Assembly (NCBI RefSeq): GCF_006491645.1 | Contig: NZ_VDCZ01000001.1 | Location: 248,001-312,000, forward strand | Length of the DNA stretch: 64,000 nucleotides | DNA from: Flavobacterium profundi | GTDB taxonomy: Bacteria; Bacteroidota; Bacteroidia; Flavobacteriales; Flavobacteriaceae | Reading direction: 5' to 3' | Shown: positions 1 through 9,073 of the stretch, one piece after another | Layout: each line of letters opens with the position of its first letter | Position numbering within the stretch: position 1 is the stretch's first letter | Program-made: the position numbers and the translations under genes | The notes under the pieces: generated by a model | The model's input: the letters and a program-made list of their open reading frames with translations, nothing else | Database searches by the model: none | What the model was told of the DNA's origin: nothing

Positions 1-104
1 TCTTTACCACCCGAAAATAAAAGCACAGGCTTTTGAAATTGAGCTGCTACTTCCCTTAAGATATAAATGCTCTCGTTTTCTAATTCTTCTAAATAATTTC
101 GCAT
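1..104 (-). CDS. cysD: Sulfate adenylyltransferase subunit 2, N-terminal part (runs off the window)
   Basis: Only the first 34 codons are present. The reading starts with [16 protein letters not shown] and reaches LLFSGGKD, which is the PP-loop motif (SGGKDS) of the N-type ATP pyrophosphatase/PAPS-reductase fold at the place where CysD has it. CysD and CysN make adenosine 5'-phosphosulfate from sulfate and ATP in the cytoplasm. It lies 18 nt downstream of cysH on the same strand, so it should share that transcript, and cysN would be expected beyond the window edge. The identification rests on this short N-terminus and the neighbour. Confidence 0.88.
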   Translation of the reverse strand, partial: MRNYLEELENESIYILREVAAQFQKPVLLFSGGK

Positions 105-122
105 TATACTTACTTTTAAAAA

Positions 123-848
123 TTAATTATTGTTTGCTATATGGATGTGTAATCCGCATTCTTTTTTTCCGTTTTCCCACCACCATCTGCCGGCTCTAAA
201 ATCTTCTCCTTCAGCTAAAGCTCTGGTACATGGAGCACAGCCAATACTTAAATATCCCTTTTTATACAAACTGTTTAAAGGAATAGTATGTTGGTTAACC
301 AAGGTTTCTAACTGCTCTAATGAATAATGCAACAACGGATTGAATTTGATCAATTGGTTGTCCTCATCCCATTCTAAAAAAGCCATACTTTCTCTATTCT
401 GAGATTGTTCTGCACGTAAACCCGTTACCCAAACCGATGCTCCTTGTAAAGCTTTACGTAAAGGAATTACTTTTCGTACAAAGCAACATTTTTTTCGGCT
501 TTCAATACTATCATAAAACCCATTTATACCATCTGAATCGATATACTCTTGAATATCTTGTTGATTCGGTAAATAGGTTTTTATTTCTAATCCTTTGTAT
601 TTTGTTTGTGTCTTTTGAAACACCTCATAGGTTTCGTTAAACATTCTTCCAGTATCTAAAGTAAAAAATGAAAAATCATTTTTAAGAGGATACAAAAAAT
701 GAGTCAATACCTGATCTTCAATTCCGAATGAAGTCGAGAATACTTTCTCGCCTTCTAAATTCTCATTTACAAAAGCCAAACTTTCTTCTAAACTTAATCC
801 TTGTAAAACCGCATTAAGTTGGGTTAATCTTTCTTTTATTTTGTCCAT
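123..848 (-). CDS. cysH: Phosphoadenylyl/adenylyl-sulfate reductase, 4Fe-4S type
   Basis: It reduces activated sulfate (APS or PAPS) to sulfite in assimilatory sulfur metabolism. The 241-residue protein has the family's STSFGIEDQ nucleotide-binding start, a CC pair near residue 121 (KKCCFVRK), a CAPC motif near 204-207 (GCAPCTRA) and the C-terminal ECGLH with the catalytic cysteine. The CC plus CxxC set is the iron-sulfur cluster signature seen in enzymes that prefer APS, so APS is the likelier substrate. A longer frame starts at a TTG at 857; the ATG at 848 is preferred. Either start overlaps the end of the preceding DUF2061 gene, which points to translational coupling. cysD follows. Confidence 0.93.
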   Translation of the reverse strand: MDKIKERLTQLNAVLQGLSLEESLAFVNENLEGEKVFSTSFGIEDQVLTHFLYPLKNDFSFFTLDTGRMFNETYEVFQKTQTKYKGLEIKTYLPNQQDIQEYIDSDGINGFYDSIESRKKCCFVRKVIPLRKALQGASVWVTGLRAEQSQNRESMAFLEWDEDNQLIKFNPLLHYSLEQLETLVNQHTIPLNSLYKKGYLSIGCAPCTRALAEGEDFRAGRWWWENGKKECGLHIHIANNN

Positions 849-1069
849 TTTGCCCAAGCTCTTTCGTGAAAAAAGTACAATATCATTTTTGAAAACACCT
901 CAAATCCTCCAATTGAGAAAGCGACTTTAAAGCTGCCTGTCATAAAATAAGACACCACCATCGTATCGATTGTACCTACAATACGCCACGTAATTGCCTT
1001 ATATGCAGAGACTTTAACCTCTTTTCCTAGCTCAAAAGACTTCTTAGGTCTGATCAAATCTAATAACAT
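836..1069 (-). CDS. DUF2061 small membrane protein of the sulfate-assimilation operon
   Basis: This is a 77-residue protein with the DUF2061 pattern: KAITWRIVGTIDT, a hydrophobic segment (VVSYFMTG), a second one (FEVFSKMILYFFHERAW) and a conserved WAKW end. It probably has two membrane segments. DUF2061 proteins are often encoded beside sulfate-assimilation genes, and here the gene overlaps cysH by 13 nt, so a role at the membrane linked to sulfur uptake or assimilation is plausible but unproven. A TTG-initiated extension to 1096 is possible, but it would run into the promoter -7 element, so the ATG at 1069 is chosen. Confidence 0.8.
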   Translation of the reverse strand: MLLDLIRPKKSFELGKEVKVSAYKAITWRIVGTIDTMVVSYFMTGSFKVAFSIGGFEVFSKMILYFFHERAWAKWTK

Positions 1070-1093
1070 AACTTTTAAATTTATTTCATTTTT

Positions 1094-1123
1094 CAAATAT
1101 ACTATTAGTCTATCGATTTACTA
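1094..1123 (-). promoter_or_regulatory. Promoter -7 element and candidate Rrf2 operator of the sulfur operon
   Basis: On the minus strand TATATTTG (1094-1101) fits the Bacteroidota -7 consensus TAnnTTTG, about 25 bp before the DUF2061 ATG. Just upstream is a short dyad, TAGT-N10-ACTA (1106-1123), where a repressor would block RNA polymerase. Because the Rrf2 gene ends only 21 bp further upstream, it is the natural candidate regulator. No good -33 TTG is seen. The dyad has only 4 bp per arm, so the operator call is an inference. Confidence 0.45.
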
Positions 1124-1144
1124 GGGTATTTTTGAAAAAAATTT

Positions 1145-1558
1145 TTAAAAATTTGCTAAATCATGTAAAGTCTTCTTTTCCAATACGTTAAGAGCATTGT
1201 CTCGCACTTGAATCATCAATTTATTTAACGAACAAGTTTCTTCGCTCGGACAATCGTCGCATTTTTCGTAGAAATTAAGACTTACACAAGGCAATAAAGC
1301 AATTGGTCCGTCTAAAAAACGGATAATGGTAGCCACTGTAATTTCTTTAGGGTTTTTTAATAAATAATAACCGCCTCCTTTTCCCTTTTTGGAGCCTACT
1401 AGACCAATTTTTTTTAAGTCTAAAAGAATCGCTTCTAAAAACTTTTTAGAAATATTCTCTTTCTCTGAAATTTCAGAAATAAGGACAGGCATTAAATCAT
1501 CTTGCTTTGCAATATAAATTAATGCCTTAATCCCATATTTAGTTTTTCTTGATAACAT
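1145..1558 (-). CDS. Rrf2-family transcriptional regulator with cluster-type cysteines
   Basis: This 137-residue protein begins MLSRKTKYGIKALIYIA, the typical start of the Rrf2 winged helix. It has the recognition and wing region (SKKFLEAILLDLKKIG, KGKGGGYYL) and four C-terminal cysteines at 91, 100, 103 and 109. Cysteines in this place bind an iron-sulfur cluster in IscR and NsrR; CymR and CysR-type members sense sulfur status. It directly precedes the DUF2061-cysH-cysD operon and its ATG abuts the ctlX stop codon (taaatg), so it may be transcribed from upstream of ctlX. Control of the sulfur operon is inferred from position. Confidence 0.9.
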   Translation of the reverse strand: MLSRKTKYGIKALIYIAKQDDLMPVLISEISEKENISKKFLEAILLDLKKIGLVGSKKGKGGGYYLLKNPKEITVATIIRFLDGPIALLPCVSLNFYEKCDDCPSEETCSLNKLMIQVRDNALNVLEKKTLHDLANF

Positions 1559-2497
1559 TTATTCTGCTTTTGGTAAAAATACTTCTGCCATCATACAACG
1601 TGCACTTCCTCCACCACAAGCCTCAATAATATCCAAACTAGCATGCACGATTTTGCAATGTTTTTCAATTTTTTCAATTTGAGACGGTGTTAAACTTTCG
1701 TAAGCTGCATTACTCATAATTAAGAAGCGTTCGTCATTTGTGCCTCTTACTTGCAACATATTTCCAGCGAAATTATTAACTTGTTCTTCACTGATTACAA
1801 TAACTTCTTTTCCAGATTCTTTCAGTTTAGAAAGCACCATTTTTCTTTCGGCTTTATCATCGATACAGTCTGCACAAATAACAGCAAAGGTTTCAGCCAC
1901 ACACATGATCACATTTGTATGATAAATATGCTTGCGTTCGCCATTTACGGTTTGAAAAGCTTCAAAAATAACAGGATCGTATTCAAAATCTTCGCAAAAT
2001 TCAATAAACAATTCTTCATCGGCTCTTGGAGATAACGCACAATAGGCAATTTGATTGGCTCTATCCAAAACAATACTTCCTGTTCCTTCTAGATAATACC
2101 CATCTTCCTCAGCTTCGGTATAATCCATGATTTCGTTAATCTCAAAACCGTTATCTTCAATGATATCTAGAATATCTTCTCTACGTTCTAATCTTCTGTT
2201 TTCAGCAAACATGGGATACAAAACCACATCTCCTGTTTCATGGAAAGAAACCCAATTGTTTGGAAAAATACTATCAGGTGTATCTGGATTTACTGTATCA
2301 TCTACAACAATAACTTGTATTCCTACCGCTCGTAATTTCTCAACATACGCATCAAATTCAACTTGTGCTTTTGCATTAACAGTTGCTGGCAATAAATCAT
2401 CTAATACTTTTTGATAATAATTATTTACAGCGGTTTGTTCGTTCATTCGGAAAGCTACCGGACGAATCATTAGTATGGTATTTGTTGTTTGATTCAT
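1559..2497 (-). CDS. ctlX: CtlX-type citrulline-utilization hydrolase (amidinotransferase superfamily)
   Basis: This 312-residue pentein-fold enzyme has the family start TTNTILMIRPVAFRMNEQTA, the motif DSIFPNNWVSFH (near 75-86), a histidine in IYHTNVIM (H193) and the C-terminal GGGSARCMM with the probable catalytic Cys301. CtlX proteins belong with arginine deiminase and DDAH and are annotated as hydrolases in citrulline use; the exact substrate is not settled by sequence. A second, different guanidino-modifying enzyme lies 0.5 kb upstream, so the locus probably handles arginine-derived compounds. Rrf2 follows with no gap. Confidence 0.85.
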   Translation of the reverse strand: MNQTTNTILMIRPVAFRMNEQTAVNNYYQKVLDDLLPATVNAKAQVEFDAYVEKLRAVGIQVIVVDDTVNPDTPDSIFPNNWVSFHETGDVVLYPMFAENRRLERREDILDIIEDNGFEINEIMDYTEAEEDGYYLEGTGSIVLDRANQIAYCALSPRADEELFIEFCEDFEYDPVIFEAFQTVNGERKHIYHTNVIMCVAETFAVICADCIDDKAERKMVLSKLKESGKEVIVISEEQVNNFAGNMLQVRGTNDERFLIMSNAAYESLTPSQIEKIEKHCKIVHASLDIIEACGGGSARCMMAEVFLPKAE

Positions 2498-2512
2498 TTT
2501 ATTTATCGTTAT

Positions 2513-2554
2513 AAGTTGTGTGTTGTAAGTTTTAGGTTTTATGTTCTAGGTCTT
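2513..2554 (+). repeat. Heptamer minisatellite, left flank of the four-helix-bundle gene
   Basis: Six consecutive 7-bp units read aagttgt, gtgttgt, aagtttt, aggtttt, atgttct, aggtctt. They are variants of aagttct. The stop codon of the four-helix-bundle gene lies inside the fifth and sixth units. A matching array in the opposite orientation sits on the other side of the gene (2933-2960). Confidence 0.75.
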
Positions 2555-2914
2555 CCAGTTTTCTTCAACATATTTTATAAAATTAAAAATTTTAGCACTT
2601 AATTCATTATACCTACGAATTAATTCTAAATCATCTGGTATTATTTCGGGATACAAATTATTAATCTTTTCAATATGAAAAACTGTTTCTAAACAACTAG
2701 ACCAAGAGTAAGTTAAAAACTTGATAAAATCAGCTTTATATTTTTTTCTACCATAACCTTCTACAATATTTGTAGTAACAGAATCCGAAGCCCTTCTTAA
2801 TTGACTTCCTAATTCATACATCTCATATTTTGGTAATTTTAAAGAATATAAATGAGCAATATAAAACAATTCTAATCCTAAATTATATATATCTAAATCT
2901 TTATAACTTTTCAT
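2546..2914 (-). CDS. Four-helix bundle protein of the 23S rRNA intervening-sequence (IVS/S23) family
   Basis: The protein has 122 residues and matches the IVS-type four-helix bundle family: YKDLDIYNLGLEL, then ELGSQLRRASDSVTTNIVEGYGR, then FLTYSWSSCLETVFHI. Members form small pentamer-like helical bundles; some were first found inside 23S rRNA intervening sequences, but most, as here, are free-standing and their function is unknown. It separates two arginine-type enzymes that would otherwise be adjacent. Inverted arrays of 7-bp repeats frame it, which suggests it arrived as a cassette. Confidence 0.88.
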   Translation of the reverse strand: MKSYKDLDIYNLGLELFYIAHLYSLKLPKYEMYELGSQLRRASDSVTTNIVEGYGRKKYKADFIKFLTYSWSSCLETVFHIEKINNLYPEIIPDDLELIRRYNELSAKIFNFIKYVEENWKT

Positions 2915-2932
2915 CTTCTACATTTAAATTTT

Positions 2933-2960
2933 ACAACTTAGAACTTAGAACCTAGAACTT
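2933..2960 (-). repeat. Heptamer minisatellite, right flank of the four-helix-bundle gene
   Basis: Read on the minus strand there are four 7-bp units: aagttct, aggttct, aagttct, aagttgt. They lie between the DDAH-like gene's stop codon and the start of the four-helix-bundle gene. The array is the inverted counterpart of the one at 2513-2554. Confidence 0.75.
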
Positions 2961-2963
2961 CTC

Positions 2964-3878
2964 TTAATCTCTAATTAATGGCAAAGTCGAACATCTTAAA
3001 AGTCCTTCTTGCTTTGATATTTCAGCATATGGAATTTCTTCTACAGTGATTCCTTTGCTTCTCATCCAGTCATTTAAACGAGTAAAATTTCTTTCAGAAA
3101 CGACTACATCTGGTGCAATTGAAAAAATATTCGAATTCATATGATACATTTCTTCTCTTTCGATATGGAATAAATTTTCTTTTCCAAAAAGATTTACTAG
3201 ATACATATAATCGGCTTCTTCTCTAAAACCACTTTTATAGATAATACCTAAATTGGTTCCCAAAGGTTGAAAACAACAGTCTAAATGTAAAGCATTATCA
3301 CGAGGTTCAATTTTAGATTTTACCAAATCAAATTCTTTTACAATTTTATGTGGAAACAAATCTTTAATATAATTTACGCCATGCATATTGGTTCTTGCCG
3401 TAATATAATCTTTATAATCGGAACCTTTATAGGTACCAATAAAAATATAATCGTTCCAAACCATAACGTCTCCACCTTCAATATGTACTTCTTCGGGTGG
3501 TCTCACAATTTTATTGGGGTCAATTTGATCTAAAACATATTGAATGGCGTCCAATTCTCTTTCTCTATCGGGAAGGATATTTGCTTTTACAAAAATATCA
3601 TCAATAACAAAACCGATATCTCTTGAAAAGATTTGATTATAATTTTCGATGATTTCGGGTCTAAAAACCTGAACCTCATACTTTTCAAACACCGCATTAA
3701 AAGCTTCCATTTCTTGAATCATATCTGCTTCAATGGGATAGGTACCTGCTAACAAATGTTCTAATGACTTGGGATCATAAGCCTCTTCCACTTTTGGAGT
3801 TGGTCCGTTACTTACTGCAGTTCCTAAAACTACAGCTCTAAGTCTTGAAGACTCGTTCTTAATATTTAATTGCAACAT
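2964..3878 (-). CDS. Dimethylarginine dimethylaminohydrolase-like amidinotransferase-family enzyme
   Basis: This 304-residue protein has the pentein-fold guanidino-enzyme landmarks: SRDIGFVIDD (85-94), HIEGGD (132-137), the catalytic histidine in NALHLDC (H198) and a C-terminal cysteine in LLRCSTLPL (C296). This pattern fits the DDAH/arginine:glycine amidinotransferase branch. Hydrolysis of a guanidino substrate such as dimethylarginine to citrulline is likely but the substrate is not certain. With CtlX downstream it could form a short arginine-derivative breakdown route. A -7 element lies about 40 bp upstream. Confidence 0.82.
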   Translation of the reverse strand: MLQLNIKNESSRLRAVVLGTAVSNGPTPKVEEAYDPKSLEHLLAGTYPIEADMIQEMEAFNAVFEKYEVQVFRPEIIENYNQIFSRDIGFVIDDIFVKANILPDRERELDAIQYVLDQIDPNKIVRPPEEVHIEGGDVMVWNDYIFIGTYKGSDYKDYITARTNMHGVNYIKDLFPHKIVKEFDLVKSKIEPRDNALHLDCCFQPLGTNLGIIYKSGFREEADYMYLVNLFGKENLFHIEREEMYHMNSNIFSIAPDVVVSERNFTRLNDWMRSKGITVEEIPYAEISKQEGLLRCSTLPLIRD

Positions 3879-3920
3879 AGTAATTGACTATTAATTCGCC
3901 TTTTCATAGCGCTCATACGG

Positions 3921-3928
3921 CAAAGATA
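3921..3928 (-). promoter_or_regulatory. -7 promoter element for the DDAH-like gene
   Basis: On the minus strand the sequence is TATCTTTG, a full match to TAnnTTTG, 43 bp before the start codon. No TTG is found at the expected distance upstream, so the element is supported only by the -7 match and its location. Confidence 0.45.
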
Positions 3929-3969
3929 GAAAAAGGAATGTAATTGCATAATTCTAAAAAAATAAATAT

Positions 3970-3995
3970 TTGTAAACATAAATTGTATACATTTG
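3970..3995 (+). promoter_or_regulatory. Promoter of the helical protein gene at 4015
   Basis: TACATTTG (3988-3995) matches the Bacteroidota -7 consensus 19 bp before the ATG. A TTG at 3970-3972 is 15 bp upstream, slightly shorter than the usual 17-23 bp. Confidence 0.5.
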
Positions 3996-4014
3996 ATAAA
4001 AAACAACACAAATT

Positions 4015-4377
4015 ATGGGACTTTCAATTTTTTTTAACAGCTTATTCGGCAAAGCCAAAGTTACTGCCGACGAAACTATAGACAAAGCAGCTGAGTTTGC
4101 AGCTGAAGCAAAAGTATCTTTAGAAGAATTAGCGGCTTCTGCTTCACAAAAGATTGAAGAATTACAACTTTCAGAAAAAACGGAAGATTTTATTCAAACA
4201 ACTAAAGAGAAATTAGACGAAGCCAGCGAATGGGCAGATGAAAAATCGCATCAAGCAAGAGAAGCCTTTGAAGATATTATTAAAAAAGTAGAAGAAAAAA
4301 TAGAAGAATTAAAAAAGGATAAAAAAGAAGCTACAGATACTTCTAATACAGAAGATGCCAATCAAAATCCTGAGTAA
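4015..4377 (+). CDS. Small amphipathic alpha-helical protein of unknown function
   Basis: The protein has 120 residues and is rich in Ala, Glu, Lys and Asp with almost no aromatic residues after the start. It begins with a short hydrophobic stretch (MGLSIFFNSLF) followed by a long run of alternating charged and alanine-rich segments (AAEFAAEAKVSLEELAA, KEKLDEASEWADEK). This is typical of helical YtxH-like or apolipoprotein/LEA-like stress proteins. I do not recognise a specific family. It is a single gene with its own promoter and a bidirectional terminator shared with gltA. Confidence 0.75.
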   Translation: MGLSIFFNSLFGKAKVTADETIDKAAEFAAEAKVSLEELAASASQKIEELQLSEKTEDFIQTTKEKLDEASEWADEKSHQAREAFEDIIKKVEEKIEELKKDKKEATDTSNTEDANQNPE

Positions 4378-4384
4378 AAAGCAT

Positions 4385-4414
4385 AAAAAAATCCGAGTAA
4401 AACTCGGATTTTTT
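4385..4414. terminator. Bidirectional terminator between the helical protein gene and gltA
   Basis: The hairpin atccgag/ctcggat with a 4-5 nt loop is flanked by an A run on the left and a T run on the right, so it can stop transcription in both directions. It lies between two convergent genes. Confidence 0.85.
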
Positions 4415-4419
4415 GTTTA

Positions 4420-5703
4420 TTATCTTTGATTCACTTCTTTAAAAGATCTAGAAGGACTACCTGTGTAAACTTGTCTAGGACGACCAATTGGTTCTTTGTT
4501 GGTACGCATTTCTTTCCATTGTGCAATCCAACCTGGTAAACGACCAATAGCAAATAATACTGTAAACATTTCAACTGGAATACCCATAGCACGATAGATA
4601 ATTCCTGAATAGAAATCTACGTTTGGATATAAGTTTCTTGATTTGAAATATTCGTCTTCTAAGGCAACTTTTTCTAATTGTTTTGCAATATCTAATAATG
4701 GATCATCTACTCCTAAGGCATCTAATACATCATCAGCTGCTTTTTTAATAATGGTTGCTCTAGGATCAAAGTTCTTATACACTCTGTGACCGAATCCCAT
4801 TAAACGGAATGGATCATCTTTATCTTTTGCTTTCAATACATATTTAGCAACATCTCCTCCATTATTGTTGATTTCCTCTAACATTTCCAAAACCGCTTGG
4901 TTAGCACCACCATGTAAAGGTCCCCATAAAGCAGAAACACCAGCAGAAATAGAAGCAAATAAACCAGCATGAGAAGAACCTACAATTCTTACTGTGGACG
5001 TAGAACAGTTTTGCTCGTGATCAGCATGTAGAATAAATAATTTATCCAAAGCATCTACAATTTTTTGATCCATTTTGTAGGGTTGTGTAGGAATTTCAAA
5101 CATTAAACGCATAAAGTTCTCTACATATCCCTTTGTATTATCATAATAATTTAAAGGGAAGCCCATTCTTCTTCTGTATGTCCAAGTTGCAATAACAAGG
5201 AATTTACCCATTGTTTTACAAACGGCATCATACATTTCTTTTTCGTTTTCAACATTAACAGACTTTGGATTAAAAGCTGTTAAAGCACTTGTAAGAGAAG
5301 ACAAAACACCCATTGGATGAGCTGTTTTTGGGAAACCTTCTAAAATAGATTTCATTTCTTCGTTTACCAAAGTGTGCTTTCTAATATCGTTCTCAAATTT
5401 ATCTAATTGAGCTTGGTTTGGTAATTCACCAAAAATTAAAAGGTAAGCAACCTCTAAGAAATCTGCTTTATCAGCTAAATCTTCGATTGAATATCCTCTA
5501 TAACGTAAAATTCCTTCTTCACCATCTAAAAAAGTAATTTCACTTTTGCAAGAACCCGAATTTTTATATCCAGGATCTAAGGTAATAGCACCAGTTGCAC
5601 CGCGCAACTTCTCTATATCGATAGCAACCTCATTTTCAGTTCCAACTATTACAGGAAACTCATACTTTTTGCCATCAATTTCTAATATTGCAGTTTTCGA
5701 CAT
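4420..5703 (-). CDS. gltA: Citrate synthase (type II)
   Basis: This 427-residue enzyme condenses acetyl-CoA and oxaloacetate in the TCA cycle. The family landmarks are present: HADHEQNCST (226-235), WGPLHGGANQ with active-site His264, GFGHRVYKNFDPR with His306, and NVDFYSG with the catalytic aspartate. The length and the N-terminal domain fit hexameric type II enzymes, which are often inhibited by NADH. It stands alone between its own terminator and the eno terminator. Confidence 0.97.
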   Translation of the reverse strand: MSKTAILEIDGKKYEFPVIVGTENEVAIDIEKLRGATGAITLDPGYKNSGSCKSEITFLDGEEGILRYRGYSIEDLADKADFLEVAYLLIFGELPNQAQLDKFENDIRKHTLVNEEMKSILEGFPKTAHPMGVLSSLTSALTAFNPKSVNVENEKEMYDAVCKTMGKFLVIATWTYRRRMGFPLNYYDNTKGYVENFMRLMFEIPTQPYKMDQKIVDALDKLFILHADHEQNCSTSTVRIVGSSHAGLFASISAGVSALWGPLHGGANQAVLEMLEEINNNGGDVAKYVLKAKDKDDPFRLMGFGHRVYKNFDPRATIIKKAADDVLDALGVDDPLLDIAKQLEKVALEDEYFKSRNLYPNVDFYSGIIYRAMGIPVEMFTVLFAIGRLPGWIAQWKEMRTNKEPIGRPRQVYTGSPSRSFKEVNQR

Positions 5704-5842
5704 CTTATATTATGTGTTTTTGAAAATTTGTAAAGTATTCTGCGAATTTAACGAATTCTAATGTAATTTTAAAGGAATTAACAATAATATATCGTTATAG
5801 TTTGATAGCTTTAACTTTATGATTTAACAAATCATAATTTAC

Positions 5843-5877
5843 AAAAAAACCCGATGCATTTTTAGAAGCATCGGGTT
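5843..5877 (-). terminator. Rho-independent terminator of eno
   Basis: A 10-bp stem, aacccgatgc with gcatcgggtt (5848-5877), has a 10-nt loop. Read on the minus strand it is followed by a T run, so it ends the eno transcript. Confidence 0.85.
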
Positions 5878-5902
5878 GTTAAAATTGTATTTACAAGTAA
5901 TT

Positions 5903-7198
<1,296 letters not shown>

Positions 7199-7233
7199 TT
7201 ATATTTTTAATTAATATTTTTTACGAATACTAA

Positions 7234-7269
7234 CAAATTTAAAACTTAAAACGTAATAAAATTGTCAAA
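7234..7269 (-). promoter_or_regulatory. Promoter of eno
   Basis: The minus-strand -7 element is TAAATTTG (7234-7241), 39 bp before the ATG. A TTTG lies 24 bp upstream (7266-7269), one base beyond the usual 17-23 bp spacing. Confidence 0.5.
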
Positions 7270-7296
7270 TTCAAAAAACTTATAAACGATAACGTT

Positions 7297-8406
7297 TTAG
7301 TTCTTTGAAGATTTTATATTTTCAATAAACTGATCAAATAAATAAGATGAATCATGAGGTCCAGGACTAGCTTCAGGGTGATATTGAACTGAAAAACAGT
7401 TTTTATTTTTCATACGCATTCCAGCCACAGTACCATCATTTAAGTGTTGGTGTGTTAATTCTAATTCGGGATGTTGATCTAATTCTTCTTTAACTACAGC
7501 AAAACCATGGTTTTGAGAAGTAATTTCCCCTTTACCAGTTATTAGGTTTTTAACAGGGTGATTAATCCCCCTGTGGCCGTTAAACATTTTGTAAGTAGAA
7601 ATACCATTAGCTAAAGCAATCACTTGATGACCTAAACAAATCCCAAAAAGTGGTTTATTTTCTTGAAGAATCTCTTTGGCAACTTCTTGCGCATTATGTA
7701 ATGGTTCAGGGTCACCAGGTCCATTAGACAAAAAATATCCATCTGGCTCAAAAGACTTTAATTCATCAAAACCAGCATTATAAGGAAACACCTTAATATA
7801 ACAATCTCTAGCAGCTAAATTCCTAAGGATATTCGTTTTAATACCTAAATCTAATGCAGATATTTTAAATTTCGCTTCTTTATTGCCAAAAAAGTAAGGT
7901 TCTTTAGTAGAAACCTTAGAAGCCAATTCAAGACCATTCATTTCAGGTGCATGTTTCAGTTTTTCTTTTAAAGCTTCTATTGCTGTTCCATCAGTAGAAA
8001 TGATTGCATTCATAGCGCCGTTATCTCTAATATAACTTACTAATGCTCTAGTATCAACATCAGAAATAACTATTAAATTTTGCTTTTGTAAATAATCGAA
8101 TAAACTTTCAGAAGCATTATCTCTTGAATAGTTGAAACTAAAGTTTTTGCAAACTAATCCAGAAATTTTAACACCATTTGACTCCACTTCATCAGAATTT
8201 ACACCATAATTACCAATATGAGCGTTAGTGGTAACCATTATTTGTCCAAAATAAGAAGGATCTGTGAAAATTTCCTGATATCCAGTTGTTCCTGTATTAA
8301 AAGCTACTTCTCCAAAAGTAGTTCCTTCAATACCAATTGATTTGCCATAAAAAATGGTGCCATCTTTTAACAATAAGATAGCTTGTGGTCTATTATTATA
8401 TTTCAT
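7297..8406 (-). CDS. carA: Carbamoyl-phosphate synthase small subunit
   Basis: This 369-residue glutamine amidotransferase subunit supplies ammonia to CarB for carbamoyl phosphate, used for pyrimidines and arginine. It has the CarA N-terminal domain (FGEVAFNTGTTGYQE) and a class I amidotransferase domain with nucleophile Cys257 in FGICLGHQ and the His343/Glu345 pair in QYHPEAS. No carB is adjacent, so the large subunit must lie elsewhere. It follows rplQ but is separated from it by a terminator and a -7 element. Confidence 0.97.
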   Translation of the reverse strand: MKYNNRPQAILLLKDGTIFYGKSIGIEGTTFGEVAFNTGTTGYQEIFTDPSYFGQIMVTTNAHIGNYGVNSDEVESNGVKISGLVCKNFSFNYSRDNASESLFDYLQKQNLIVISDVDTRALVSYIRDNGAMNAIISTDGTAIEALKEKLKHAPEMNGLELASKVSTKEPYFFGNKEAKFKISALDLGIKTNILRNLAARDCYIKVFPYNAGFDELKSFEPDGYFLSNGPGDPEPLHNAQEVAKEILQENKPLFGICLGHQVIALANGISTYKMFNGHRGINHPVKNLITGKGEITSQNHGFAVVKEELDQHPELELTHQHLNDGTVAGMRMKNKNCFSVQYHPEASPGPHDSSYLFDQFIENIKSSKN

Positions 8407-8422
8407 TTGTGTGTTGTTTGTG

Positions 8423-8430
8423 CAAATTTA
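8423..8430 (-). promoter_or_regulatory. -7 promoter element of carA
   Basis: TAAATTTG on the minus strand lies 16 bp before the ATG, just downstream of the ribosomal operon terminator. No clear TTG is seen upstream. The predicted leader is only about 10 nt. Confidence 0.45.
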
Positions 8431-8460
8431 ATGCAAAATAATGATTTAAGAAAAGGATAT

Positions 8461-8494
8461 AAAAAAAGGATAAACTATAATAGCTTATCCTTTT
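8461..8494 (-). terminator. Terminator of the rplC-rplQ ribosomal operon
   Basis: A 10-bp stem, aaaaggataa with ttatcctttt, has an 11-nt loop. On the minus strand it is followed by a T run (A run at 8461-8467). It lies 26 bp after the rplQ stop codon. Confidence 0.85.
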
Positions 8495-8519
8495 AATATT
8501 TTTAATCATCTTTTCATGA

Positions 8520-9011
8520 TTATTCAGTAGCTTCAGTGTTTTCAGAAGTTTCAGCAGCAGGAGCTTCAGTAGCTGGTTTAGCATCTGATTTTTTAGCTCT
8601 ACTACGACGTGTAGTTGCTTTTTTCTCTTCTTTTTTACCACCTTTGTATAATTCATTGAAATCTACTAATTCGATCATCGCCATATCTGCGTTATCTCCT
8701 AAACGGTTACCCATTTTAATGATACGCGTATAACCTCCTGGGCGATCACCAACTTTAGCCGAAACTTCTCTGAATAATTCAGTTACTGCATATTTATTTC
8801 TTAAATAAGAAAATACAATACGTCTGTTGTGAGTTGTATCTTCTTTTGACTTTGTAACTAAAGGCTCAACAAATTGTTTTAAAGCTTTTGCTTTAGCAAC
8901 TGTTGTGTTTATACGCTTATGCTCAATTAAAGAACAAGCCATATTTGCTAACATAGCAGTTCTGTGTCCTTTTTGTCTGCTTAAGTGATTGAATTTTTTT
9001 CCGTGTCTCAT
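8520..9011 (-). CDS. rplQ: 50S ribosomal protein L17 with acidic/alanine-rich C-terminal tail
   Basis: The protein has 163 residues, about 35 more than the E. coli protein. The conserved core ([44 protein letters not shown]) ends near residue 125 and is followed by a Lys/Arg then Ala/Glu/Thr tail. Such tails are usual for L17 in this phylum. It is the last gene of the long ribosomal operon, after rpoA. Confidence 0.97.
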   Translation of the reverse strand: MRHGKKFNHLSRQKGHRTAMLANMACSLIEHKRINTTVAKAKALKQFVEPLVTKSKEDTTHNRRIVFSYLRNKYAVTELFREVSAKVGDRPGGYTRIIKMGNRLGDNADMAMIELVDFNELYKGGKKEEKKATTRRSRAKKSDAKPATEAPAAETSENTEATE

Positions 9012-9073
9012 GACCTTACTATTTAACCTTCATCTTGCTACAATCCACCTTGGAGAGCAAAATATGAAGTAAT

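Noticed and set aside
8396..8656. An 86-codon minus-strand open frame over the end of rplQ
   Set aside because: It overlaps rplQ in another frame, is lysine- and leucine-rich from A/T runs, and has no family features.
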